DNA from: Streptomyces sp. NBC_01224
GTDB taxonomy: Bacteria > Actinomycetota > Actinomycetes > Streptomycetales > Streptomycetaceae
NCBI RefSeq assembly: GCF_036002945.1
Contig: NZ_CP108529.1
Coordinates: 6,939,001-7,003,000 of the forward strand
DNA length: 64,000 nucleotides
Reading direction: 5' to 3'
Shown: in pieces, positions 7,859-15,428 of the stretch
How positions within the stretch are numbered: position 1 is the first letter of the stretch
How the letters are laid out: the number at the start of each line of letters is the position of its first letter
Translations under genes and position numbers: made by a program
Notes under the pieces: generated by a model
What the model was told of the DNA's origin: nothing
The model's database searches: none
Seen by the model: only the letters and a program-made list of their open reading frames with translations

Positions 7859-8470
7859 TCACACCCGCACCTCGGCGTACCGGGAAAGGTGCCCATGGTC
7901 TGCCGATGGACGCCGAAGGCATGCGTGTTCCGTGGCTGATCCGACGATTTTCGGCCTCGATGGTGCAGTGGTGGACGTGATGGCGGTCTGGAGTTTTTGG
8001 ACCGCCACGGTTTCCAGGAGGGCGGCCCACGGTGGCGCCGTACGACCCGTGTGCTGCCCCCTTCGGGGCCTGTTCGCCGGTCGGCCGGGCGGGGGTGAGG
8101 ACCGCGTCGGCCGGCTCGAACACCGTGATCTGATACCAGGCATACCAGGCCAACAGCATCGGCTGTCCGGGGGCGATTTTTGGCGCACGATGTGCCACCG
8201 CGCAGTGCGGTGTACTACTAGATTGCCCAACGGCACCACGTGACCGACTATGACATGCCCCTGTCGTTCACCTGCTGATTTTCTGACAGTCAGTCACCAT
8301 GCCTGGAATTCCCGGTGAAAGCCGAGTCCAGGCAGGCTGTCGGTCCGCACCACCGCGCCCGGCCGGGCTGACAGGGCTGGACGGTCGCGGCTTTCGCAGT
8401 ATTTCCTGACCTGATCCGGTTGTCCGGGGACACCCCCCATGGGGCCGGCCGAGAGTATGAGGCACGTTCT
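7859..8470. other. 612-base stretch without a supportable gene
   Basis: No frame carries a recognisable domain. A minus-strand frame from 8159 begins with a protein-like stretch (MLLAWYAWYQITVFEPADAV) and good third-position bias for about 25 codons. It then turns into low-quality, arginine-rich sequence and may be a decayed gene. The right third is less GC-rich and is the likely promoter region of the lipoprotein gene; GAGG at about 8458-8461 is its probable ribosome site. Confidence 0.45.
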
Positions 8471-10063
8471 GTGAAGGTTCGCACGAGGCGGTCGAGCGCT
8501 CTGATTGCCGGGGGATTGGCAGGGGTGCTGCTGGCGGGTTGCGGCTCCCAGGGTGAGATCTGGCCGTTCGACGAGGACAAGGGGAGGATGGTCGTCGGGA
8601 TGTCCGACGGCATCCTCGCGACGGATCCGGCCGCGGGGTACGACCCGGGGTCCTGGCTGCTGTTCAACAATGTCTTCCAGTCCTTGATGAGCTTCCCACC
8701 CGGGGCTTCCACCCCTGTGCCGGAGGCCGCCGAGGAGTGTCATTTCTCGGACGGCAGCAAGACCTACACGTGCACCCTGCGTGGCGGGTTGAAGTTCAGC
8801 AACGGCAACAGCCTCACCTCGGCGGACGTCAAATACTCCTTCGACCGGGCGATCGGAATCAACGACCCGGCCGGCCCGGCGCCGCTGCTCTCCACCATCT
8901 CGTCGATCAGCACCCCGAGCGAGAAGACCGTCGTCTTCCACCTCAAGGTGCCCGATGCGATATTTCCCAGCAAGATCGCATCGGGTGCCGGTTCCATCGT
9001 GGACCGTCACGTCTATCCCAAGGACAGGCTGCTCAAGGGCGGCAAAACGGTTGGCTCCGGTCCCTACATGCTGGACTCCATCGACAAGTCGAAGGCCGTC
9101 TTCTCTGTCTACTCCGGCTACCACGGAACCGCCGAGGTGAAGAACTCCGGCGTGACGCTGCGACTCTTCCAGGGCGACCAGCAGGCCCTTAAATCCTCCC
9201 TGGAGAAGGGCGAGGTCGACGTCGCATACCGTGGCCTCACCGCCAAGGCGATAGCCGCCCTGGATGCCTCGCCCACCGCGGGGAAGGACGGCATCGACGT
9301 AGTCCAGGGCAGCAGCGCCGAGGTCCAGCACATGGTGTTCAACATGGCCGACCCCGTGGTCGGCAAGATCGGCGTGCGCAAGGCCATCGCCTATCTCCTC
9401 GACCGCAACGCCCTGTTGAGCGAGGTCTACGAGTCCACGGCGACGCCGCTCTACTCGATCGTCCCGGTCGGTATCACCGGGCACGGCACCTCCTTCTTCG
9501 ACACGTACGGCGACGGCCCGCAGCCCCAGAAGGCGAAGGACGCCCTGAGGGACTCCGGTATCACCCGCAAGGTGAAACTCACCCTCTGGTCCACCCCGAG
9601 CCGTTACGGACCCGCCACCGACGACGAACTGCGGACCATCGCGGCTCAGTTGAACAAGAGCGGACTCTTCGACGCCAGGATGGAAACCGTCCCGTTCGAC
9701 CAGTACGAGAAGGACATCGCCGACGGCGTGTACGGGGTTTACGTCAAGGGCTGGGTGCCGGACTATCCCGACCCCGACAATTTCACCCAGCCGTTCTTCG
9801 GCAAGGGCAACGTCCTGTCGAACAATTACGAGAACAGCGAGATAACCGATCAGATCATCCCGCAGACCTCGTCCATGACCGACCGCGCGAGCACTCGGCA
9901 GAAGTTCATCAAGCTGCAGGACATCGTGGCGCGCGAGCTGCCGCTCCTGCCGCTCTGGCAGGGCAAGCAGTACGCAGTCGCCCACGAGAACGTCCGGGGT
10001 TTGCAGAACTGCCTGGACACATCGACTGTCTTCCGGTTCTGGGAACTCAACACCGCGTATTAG
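8471..10063 (+). CDS. ABC transporter substrate-binding lipoprotein (family 5, peptide/oligosaccharide type)
   Basis: A 530-residue exported lipoprotein. The N terminus is K-V-R-T-R-R, then a hydrophobic stretch and the lipobox L-L-A-G-C with Cys near residue 24, followed by Ser. The remainder is an SBP_bac_5 (DppA/OppA-like) domain: LKFSNGNSLTSADVKYSFDR near residue 120, then VGSGPYML, then RKAIAYLLDRNAL, and late GWVPDYPDPDNFTQPFF. It would bind peptides or similar solutes outside the membrane. No permease or ATPase gene lies next to it, so it is an orphan that must use a transporter encoded elsewhere. A strong terminator follows the stop. Confidence 0.9.
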   Translation: MKVRTRRSSALIAGGLAGVLLAGCGSQGEIWPFDEDKGRMVVGMSDGILATDPAAGYDPGSWLLFNNVFQSLMSFPPGASTPVPEAAEECHFSDGSKTYTCTLRGGLKFSNGNSLTSADVKYSFDRAIGINDPAGPAPLLSTISSISTPSEKTVVFHLKVPDAIFPSKIASGAGSIVDRHVYPKDRLLKGGKTVGSGPYMLDSIDKSKAVFSVYSGYHGTAEVKNSGVTLRLFQGDQQALKSSLEKGEVDVAYRGLTAKAIAALDASPTAGKDGIDVVQGSSAEVQHMVFNMADPVVGKIGVRKAIAYLLDRNALLSEVYESTATPLYSIVPVGITGHGTSFFDTYGDGPQPQKAKDALRDSGITRKVKLTLWSTPSRYGPATDDELRTIAAQLNKSGLFDARMETVPFDQYEKDIADGVYGVYVKGWVPDYPDPDNFTQPFFGKGNVLSNNYENSEITDQIIPQTSSMTDRASTRQKFIKLQDIVARELPLLPLWQGKQYAVAHENVRGLQNCLDTSTVFRFWELNTAY

Positions 10064-10068
10064 GCACT

Positions 10069-10101
10069 GAGCCCCGGCAGTCCCCGTGACCGCCGGGGCT
10101 C
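10069..10101 (+). terminator. Terminator of the substrate-binding lipoprotein gene
   Basis: GAGCCCCGGC at 10069-10078 pairs perfectly with GCCGGGGCTC at 10092-10101 across a 13-base loop. It begins six bases after the lipoprotein stop and is followed by TT. Confidence 0.8.
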
Positions 10102-10266
10102 TTGCGTGCCCGCGCTCGGGGCAAGCGGGGCGAGGCGGCCCAGCACGGTCGGAGTGAGAGGGAGCGCTTGCGGCGACGCGCTGAGCAGACCCGGCAACAG
10201 GGGCAGCAGAGCTCCGACGGCATCGAGGGCGACCTCGACGACCGCACCTGATCCCCGCCCTCCCTT

Positions 10267-10292
10267 GTGCTGGGTCGGGCCCGGCCCAGCAC
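10267..10292. terminator. Hairpin in remnant region, possible terminator
   Basis: GTGCTGGG at 10267-10274 pairs with CCCAGCAC at 10285-10292, with a partly self-complementary interior (CGGGCCCG). It lies just beyond the end of the MFS remnant on the minus strand and may have been the terminator of that pump gene. Confidence 0.4.
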
Positions 10293-10326
10293 GCGTCGTT
10301 CCGGCATTCTCGAAGCTCCCGGCAGC

Positions 10327-10572
10327 TCAGTCGCTGTCCTTCGACGGGGCGGCCGGCCCGCCACGTGCCAGCCGGGTCGTTGCCAGTGCCGTCAGCGTCA
10401 GCAGTGCGACGCTGATCGCCAGGCTTGCCCGGAGGCCGTCCTCGAAGCCGGTCGCGACCAAGGCGCCGAACGCCGCCACGCCCAGGCCGCCAGAGACCTG
10501 GCGGGCGGCGTTCAGGACGCCCGCGGCGACACCGGCCCGGTCCGTCGGCACGGCCTCCATCATGGCCGCGGT
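10327..10572 (-). pseudogene. MFS drug-efflux transporter, C-terminal remnant
   Basis: The minus strand encodes about 80 residues typical of the end of a DHA2-type major facilitator pump: AAMMEAVPTDRAGVAAGVLN, then ARQVSGGLGVAAFGALVATG, a last membrane segment (LAISVALLTLTALATTRLA) and a hydrophilic tail before the stop. A full pump has more than 450 residues, so roughly four fifths are missing. Upstream of A-A-M-M the frame loses protein character exactly where an AraC-type remnant on the other strand begins. The fragment cannot work as a transporter. Confidence 0.75.
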
Positions 10573-10792
10573 CAGCCCCCTCCAGTGGCTGCTCCACCAG
10601 CGCATCGAGCGGGCCCGCGAACTGCTGGAGACCACCACCCTCCCCATGGATCAGGTCGCTCGCGCCAGTGGCCTCGGTACCGCCGACTCGATGCGCCAGC
10701 ACATCCAGCGCCGCCTCGGCCTCACCCCGAGCGCGTACCGTGCCTCTTTCAGCAGGCTGACCGCGGCGCCGGTCGCGGCGGCCACGGTCTGA
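10566..10792 (+). pseudogene. AraC/GlxA-type regulator, C-terminal remnant
   Basis: The plus strand encodes the last 70 or so residues of an AraC-family regulator. SPLQWLLHQRIERARELLET, then LPMDQVARASGLGTADSMRQ and RLGLTPSAYRASF together form the two helix-turn-helix motifs at the C terminus of GatA/GlxA-type regulators. The DJ-1/PfpI-like N-terminal domain is gone, and the frame abuts the remnant of an MFS pump on the opposite strand at about 10566-10572. Without a start or an effector domain it is most likely dead, though a DNA-binding fragment starting at an internal ATG near 10564 cannot be excluded. Confidence 0.75.
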
Positions 10793-10836
10793 TCCGGCCC
10801 TGGGCGGGTTCGGGCGTAGGGCGGCGGAGGCAGGAC

Positions 10837-11547
10837 ATGCGACGTGTGGTGCGGGGCTTCTGGGGGCCCCGGAAGGAGTCGGCCGAGGCGCTGACCAGGC
10901 GATGGAAGCTCACCCTGGACCAGCTTGCCGAGATCCTTCCGGCGGGTGGCCCCGGAGCTGTGTGGACGTGGCGGCAGATCCATTCGTCCGGGCCCGCCAC
11001 TGATCTCGCGCCGGACGAGGACTCCCTCCACGCCGCTCTGCGCGCGGCCCGGGATGCCGACGGCTGGTCGGACCGCGTCGGGTTCGGGCTGCGACTCGTC
11101 CTCGCGGGCGAGCCGGGCTGGGAGATCGAGGTCAGCGGGAACGGGGGCGGCGTCTCGGAGTTCCTCCTCCAGTCGATGGTGATCGGTATCAGATCGCCGG
11201 ACGACGCCCAGATCTCCGACGGGAATCTCCTTGCTGTTGTCGCCGAGGCGTGGGAGCCCGACTTCGGCGACGTCACCGACGACGACGTGCTCGACGCCTT
11301 GGAGGACGATGCGGGTTTCGTTGTCGGTGAGCCCTGCGTCGGCTGGGTCGGCTACCTCTCCCCGGCACGCGCGGCCCTGCTGCCGGAGGGCATGACGGCC
11401 GGGCACAAGGAGCTCCGCGTCGGAGGCGTCCTCCTCGACATCGCTCCGCGAGGCAACGTGCAGGACGTGCTGCGGGCCCATCTGCGGCTGCGCGACGCCG
11501 GTGCGCTGCAGCCGCTGCCGTGCCCGATGGACCGGGCCGTGCTGTGA
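10837..11547 (+). CDS. Imm52-like immunity-type protein (orphan)
   Basis: A 236-residue cytosolic protein that I associate with the Imm52 family, predicted immunity proteins of polymorphic toxin systems. Landmarks are VVRGFWGPRKESAEALTRRW at the start, FGDVTDDDVLDALEDDAG in the centre, VGWVGYLSPARAALLP, and the conserved end DAGALQPLPCPMDR. It is rich in Trp and acidic residues, without signal or membrane segments. The ATG follows GGAGGCAGGAC. No toxin, secretion or WXG gene is adjacent. The neighbours are gene remnants on one side and a DsbA-like gene on the other, so it is an orphan. Family placement is from memory and moderately sure. Confidence 0.65.
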   Translation: MRRVVRGFWGPRKESAEALTRRWKLTLDQLAEILPAGGPGAVWTWRQIHSSGPATDLAPDEDSLHAALRAARDADGWSDRVGFGLRLVLAGEPGWEIEVSGNGGGVSEFLLQSMVIGIRSPDDAQISDGNLLAVVAEAWEPDFGDVTDDDVLDALEDDAGFVVGEPCVGWVGYLSPARAALLPEGMTAGHKELRVGGVLLDIAPRGNVQDVLRAHLRLRDAGALQPLPCPMDRAVL

Positions 11548-11682
11548 CCGTCCGGACCGGCGGGGCGACCGGCCCCCGCGCACCAGGGAATGAGGGCGTC
11601 CGCTCCTGTGTTGTCCACGGAGCGGAGGGTGGCTCCGCGCCGCCTGAGCTGTACGTACGAGAACACGGAGAGAAGAAGAGAC

Positions 11683-12402
11683 ATGCGCGTCGAGATCTGG
11701 AGCGACATCGCCTGCCCCTGGTGCTACATAGGGAAGGCCCGCTTCGAGAAGGGCCTGTCGGGGTTTGCCCACCGCGACGAGGTCGAGGTCGTGCACCGGT
11801 CCTTCGAGCTCGACCCCACGCATGCCAAGGGCGACACCGTGCAGGTGATCGACATGCTGGCGCAGAAGTACGGGCGCACCCGCGAAGAGGCGAAGGCCAT
11901 GGAGGCGAACGTCGCGGCCAACGCGCAGGCCGAGGGGCTCGGCTACCTCACCGAGGGCCGCGACCACGGCAACACCTTCGACATCCACCGGCTGCTCCAT
12001 CTGGCCAAGGCCCGAGGCCGCCAGGACGAGCTGCTGGGCCTCGCCTACCGGGCGAACTTCGCCGAGGAGCGTTCCGTCTTCGACGGTGACGTGCTGGTCG
12101 AACTGGCCGTCGAGGCCGGGCTCGACGCCGACGAGGCGCGTGCCGTCCTCGCCGACCCGGAGGCGTATGCCGCCGAGGTGCGGGCCGATGAGCGCGAGGC
12201 GTCCGAGCTCGGGGCCAACGCGGTGCCGTTCTTCGTGCTCGACCGTCGGTACGGGATCTCCGGCGGCCAGCCCGCAGAGGTCTTCGCCCAGGCGCTCGAA
12301 CAGGCGTGGAAGGACCGGCCGCTGACCGCGATCGGCGGGGACGCCGCGGCGTGCGACGCCGACGGTGCCTGCGAGGTCCCGCAGCCCGGCAGCAACGCCT
12401 GA
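11683..12402 (+). CDS. DsbA-family oxidoreductase (FrnE-like)
   Basis: A 239-residue FrnE-type protein of the thioredoxin superfamily, cytosolic because no signal peptide is present. The redox motif C-P-W-C is at residues 11-14 (EIWSDIACPWCYIGK). The helical insertion follows (EAKAMEANVAANAQAEGLGY). The cis-proline region is GANAVPFFVLDRRYGISGGQ near residue 185. Two extra Cys residues near the C terminus (AACDADGACEV) could take part in disulfide exchange, as known for FrnE of Deinococcus. The ATG is preceded by GGAGAGAAG. Members act as disulfide isomerases or oxidoreductases; the substrate here is unknown. Confidence 0.9.
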   Translation: MRVEIWSDIACPWCYIGKARFEKGLSGFAHRDEVEVVHRSFELDPTHAKGDTVQVIDMLAQKYGRTREEAKAMEANVAANAQAEGLGYLTEGRDHGNTFDIHRLLHLAKARGRQDELLGLAYRANFAEERSVFDGDVLVELAVEAGLDADEARAVLADPEAYAAEVRADEREASELGANAVPFFVLDRRYGISGGQPAEVFAQALEQAWKDRPLTAIGGDAAACDADGACEVPQPGSNA

Positions 12403-12521
12403 GCGCGCAGGCCGGCGCCGTCGCCCGACACCTCGCTCAGCTGCATACATAAGCATTGCTTGGATGCACCCCTTAACTCTTTGTAATTGACGATGAGTCA
12501 AGGGGGCTTCAGGCTGGGATC

Positions 12522-13580
12522 ATGGAGACTACTTCGCTCAGCCGTGCGGGAGACGAGTTCGCGCCGGAGACCGCCTACCTCAACACCTCCACCTGTGGGC
12601 TGCTGCCCCGGCGCACCGTGGACGCGGTGAGGGCGCTCGCCGAGGCGATCGCCACGGGCCGCAGGGCCGGCTCCGGCGACTTCGAGGCGGTGGACGCGGC
12701 CCGGGCCGGCTTCGCCCGCCTCGTCGGAGTCGACGCCGACCGGGTCGCCACCGGCAGCTCGGTCTCCGTACACGTCGGGCTGATCGCGTCCTCGCTGCCG
12801 GCGGGGGCCGAAGTCCTGGTGCCCGAAGGGGAGTTCAGCTCCGTCGTCAGCCCGTTCGCGGTCCGTGGCGATCTCAGGATGCGTTACGTCCCGCTGGACG
12901 GGCTGGCCGACGCGGTACGGACCGGCACCGATCTCGTCGCCTTCTCCTCCGTGCAGTCCGCCGACGGCCGGATCGCCGATCTGGACGCGGTACGTGCGGC
13001 GGCCGCTGCCCACGGCGCCCGGACGCTGCTCGACGCCACCCAGTCGGCCGGCTGGCTGCCGCTGGACGCCGGGGCGTACGACTACACCGTCACCGGTGGC
13101 TTCAAATTCCTGCTCTGCCCGCGGGGTGCGTCGTTCCTCACCGTCACCGAGGAGGCACAGCGCACCCTGCCGACCGTCTTCGCCGCGTGGGTCGCCTCCG
13201 ATGACCCCGGGAACAGCACGTACGGCCCGGCCGGGCGGCTCTCCCCGACCGCCCGGCGCTACGACGAACCGCCGGCCTTCCTCTCGTACCACGGCGCCGA
13301 GCACTCCCTCGCGCTGCTGGGCGAGGTCGGCATCGACGCCGTCCACGCCCACGCCACCGGGCTCGCCGCCCGCATGCGGGCCGGGCTGGCCGGACTGGGG
13401 CACGAGGCGGTGCCGGGGGAGTCGGCGATCGTGGCCGTGCCCGGACTCGGCGGGCGGGAGCCGGAGCTGGCGCGGGCCGGGGTGATGGTCTCGAACCGGG
13501 CGGGGAGTCTGCGCGCGGCCTTCCACCTGTACAACACGGAGGCCGATGTGGACCGTGCCCTGGAGGTGCTCTCCGTCTGA
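12522..13580 (+). CDS. PLP-dependent aminotransferase class V / cysteine desulfurase-like
   Basis: A 352-residue fold-type I PLP enzyme. The beginning (AYLNTSTCGLLPRRTVDAV) is the usual class V start. The aldimine-supporting Asp is in LLDATQSAGWLPLD (about 170), and the Schiff-base lysine is expected at about residue 195 in T-G-G-F-K-F-L-L. The product ends in an arginine-containing region (VMVSNRAGSLRAAFHLYNTE) typical of the EgtE/isopenicillin-N-epimerase-like branch. No cofactor or partner gene is beside it. The 120-base upstream region is AT-richer and probably holds its promoter. The reaction (desulfuration, lyase or transamination) cannot be decided from sequence. Confidence 0.8.
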   Translation: METTSLSRAGDEFAPETAYLNTSTCGLLPRRTVDAVRALAEAIATGRRAGSGDFEAVDAARAGFARLVGVDADRVATGSSVSVHVGLIASSLPAGAEVLVPEGEFSSVVSPFAVRGDLRMRYVPLDGLADAVRTGTDLVAFSSVQSADGRIADLDAVRAAAAAHGARTLLDATQSAGWLPLDAGAYDYTVTGGFKFLLCPRGASFLTVTEEAQRTLPTVFAAWVASDDPGNSTYGPAGRLSPTARRYDEPPAFLSYHGAEHSLALLGEVGIDAVHAHATGLAARMRAGLAGLGHEAVPGESAIVAVPGLGGREPELARAGVMVSNRAGSLRAAFHLYNTEADVDRALEVLSV

Positions 13581-13622
13581 ACCCGCCCGGATACCGGCCG
13601 GTCCCGTCCGGACGCCGGGGGA

Positions 13623-14108
13623 TCAGCGGCGCTCGGGGCAGTCCTCGGTCTCGTGGCAGAGGTTCTCCTCGACCTTGGCGAGCAGTCGGGCCAGCTCCTT
13701 GCGTTCGGCCGGGTCCAGCCCGGCGAGGGTGTGCTCCTCCAGATTCGTCCAGGCCCGCTCGACGTCGGCGTGCAGCGCGCAGCTGTCGTCGGTGGCCTCG
13801 ACCAGGACGGCCCTGCGGTCGCCCGGGTCGGGGCAGCGGCGGACGTGCCCGGTCTGTTCGAGGCGCTGGAGCATCTTGGTGACGGTGGAGGGGTCGAGGT
13901 CGACGGTCTTGATCAGCTCGGACTGGCGCACCGCACCCGCGTCCCACAGGTACATCATCAGGAACTCCTGGCCGGGGTAGAGCCCGAGTCCCTTGAGCAG
14001 CCTGCCCGCGGCGATCCGGTGCAGCCGGGCGACCCGTGAGACGGCATGGCTGACGGGGCCGCCGCGGGCGGCGCTCGGCAGCTCGGTACAGGCGGGATCG
14101 GCCTTCAT
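13623..14108 (-). CDS. MarR-family transcriptional regulator
   Basis: A 161-residue winged-helix regulator. The helix-turn-helix and wing read VRQSELIKTVDLDPSTVTKM, then RLEQTGHVRRCPDPGDRRAV (about residues 60-105), with dimerisation helices at both ends. Two Cys near the C terminus (LCHETEDC) could sense oxidants or electrophiles. It is transcribed divergently from an Old Yellow Enzyme gene, and two 11-base inverted copies of one sequence lie between the starts. It therefore most likely represses the reductase and itself, with release by an electrophile or quinone-like ligand (inference from the common pairing of MarR-type regulators with ene-reductases). Confidence 0.92.
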   Translation of the reverse strand: MKADPACTELPSAARGGPVSHAVSRVARLHRIAAGRLLKGLGLYPGQEFLMMYLWDAGAVRQSELIKTVDLDPSTVTKMLQRLEQTGHVRRCPDPGDRRAVLVEATDDSCALHADVERAWTNLEEHTLAGLDPAERKELARLLAKVEENLCHETEDCPERR

Positions 14109-14189
14109 CGGGACTCCTCGGGGTGGTGCCGGGCGGTGCTCCTGGTGGGTCGGGAGCGCGGAGCCGGTCGCTTTCTGCGAACTTTACCT

Positions 14190-14200
14190 TGGTCGGCCAA
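14190..14200. promoter_or_regulatory. MarR operator candidate, copy 1
   Basis: TGGTCGGCCAA lies 82 bases before the marR-type start. Its exact reverse complement recurs at 14234-14244. With one more base (14189) it reads TTGGTCGGCCAA, itself nearly symmetrical (TTGG and CCAA ends). Confidence 0.6.
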
Positions 14201-14233
14201 TTAATGGGCTACAGTGGCGCACGGCACAGATAG

Positions 14234-14244
14234 TTGGCCGACCA
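14234..14244. promoter_or_regulatory. MarR operator candidate, copy 2
   Basis: TTGGCCGACCA is the perfect inverted copy of 14190-14200, with site centres 44 bases apart (about four helical turns). It is 21 bases before the ene-reductase ATG, where a bound repressor would block transcription initiation. Confidence 0.6.
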
Positions 14245-14265
14245 CATAATTTTTCTGGAGCTTCC

Positions 14266-15342
14266 ATGACCACCGCATTCGACCCGATCGACCTGTCCGG
14301 TACCCAGCTCGCCAACCGCATCGCGATGGCCCCGATGACCCGCAGCCGGGCCGGTGAGGGCGGCATTGCCACGGATCTCGTCGCCGAGTACTACGCCCAG
14401 CGCGCCTCGGCGGGCCTCATCATCACGGAGGGCATCCAGCCGTCGGCGGTGGGCCAGGGCTACCCCTCCACTCCTGGGCTGCACAGTGCGGAGCAGGCCG
14501 CGTCCTGGCGCAAGGTCACCGACGCGGTGCACGCGGCGGGCGGCCGGATCTTCGCCCAGCTCATGCACGCCGGCCGGATCGGCCACCCGGACCTGCTGCC
14601 GGACGGGCTCACCCCGGTCAGCGCCTCGCCGCTCAAGCCCGCCGGTCAGCTCTACACCGGCACGGGGCTGGAGGACTTCACCGCACCGCGCGAACTGACC
14701 GGCGACGAAGTCCGGCAGACCATAGCCGACTTCGCGGCGGCCGCCCGTAACGCGGTCGACGCCGGCTTCGACGGGGTCGAACTGCACGGCGCCAACGGCT
14801 ACCTCATCCACCAGTTCCTCGCGCCCAACACCAATCTGCGCAACGACGAGTGGGGCGGCTCCGACGAGGCCCGAATCCGGTTCGCCGTCGAGGTGGTCAA
14901 GGCCGTCGCCGCCGAGATCGGCGCGGAGCGGACCGGGCTGCGCATCTCGCCCGGAAACCCGTACAACGACATCGACGAGCCCGCGCCGGACGCCGTCTAC
15001 ACCGCGCTGGTACAGGAGATCGAGCCGCTCGGCCTCGCCTATCTGCACGTCCTGGAAGCGGCGAAGATCCGCGAACTGACCCTCGCGCTGCGCAAGCAGT
15101 TCTCCGGCACCTTCGTCCTCAACGCGCTGACGGACGGGCCGACCGGACCGGACGACCACTCGCTGATCGATGACGGGATCGCCGACATCATCTCCTACGG
15201 TGCCCTGTTCATCGCCAACCCGGACCTGCCCGCCAGGCTGAAGGCCGGCGGCCCGTTCAACACCCCGGACCCGTCGACCTTCTTCGGCGGGGACGCGAAA
15301 GGATACGTCGACTACCCGGCGCTGGACGCCGTCCAGTCCTGA
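14266..15342 (+). CDS. Old Yellow Enzyme-type alkene reductase
   Basis: A 358-residue FMN-dependent ene-reductase of the NemA/OYE family. It begins with the typical NRIAMAPMTRSRA segment. The Q-L-M-H-A-G-R motif follows (about 100-106), then the substrate-binding H-G-A-N pair in GFDGVELHGANGYLIHQFL (about 170-188), NDEWGG, and the C-terminal flavin-phosphate region (ISYGALFIANPDLPARL). It would reduce activated double bonds with NAD(P)H, detoxifying electrophiles such as maleimides, enones or nitro compounds. The ATG lies 7 bases after TGGAG. Control by the divergent MarR regulator is suggested by the operator pair between them. Confidence 0.93.
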   Translation: MTTAFDPIDLSGTQLANRIAMAPMTRSRAGEGGIATDLVAEYYAQRASAGLIITEGIQPSAVGQGYPSTPGLHSAEQAASWRKVTDAVHAAGGRIFAQLMHAGRIGHPDLLPDGLTPVSASPLKPAGQLYTGTGLEDFTAPRELTGDEVRQTIADFAAAARNAVDAGFDGVELHGANGYLIHQFLAPNTNLRNDEWGGSDEARIRFAVEVVKAVAAEIGAERTGLRISPGNPYNDIDEPAPDAVYTALVQEIEPLGLAYLHVLEAAKIRELTLALRKQFSGTFVLNALTDGPTGPDDHSLIDDGIADIISYGALFIANPDLPARLKAGGPFNTPDPSTFFGGDAKGYVDYPALDAVQS

Positions 15343-15428
15343 GGCCGTGCGGGTCGCCGGGCTGCGGCCGGGGCCCGGCGTCCCCGAAGAGGTTCAGCAC
15401 ATCCTCCTGCAGCGCCCGCGCCCTCCCG

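Noticed and set aside
7689..8198. A minus-strand gene of about 150-170 codons downstream of the ATPase gene
   Set aside because: The first 25 codons from 8159 look protein-like, but the rest is arginine/proline-rich and runs antisense into the ATPase gene. Noted as a possible decayed gene only.
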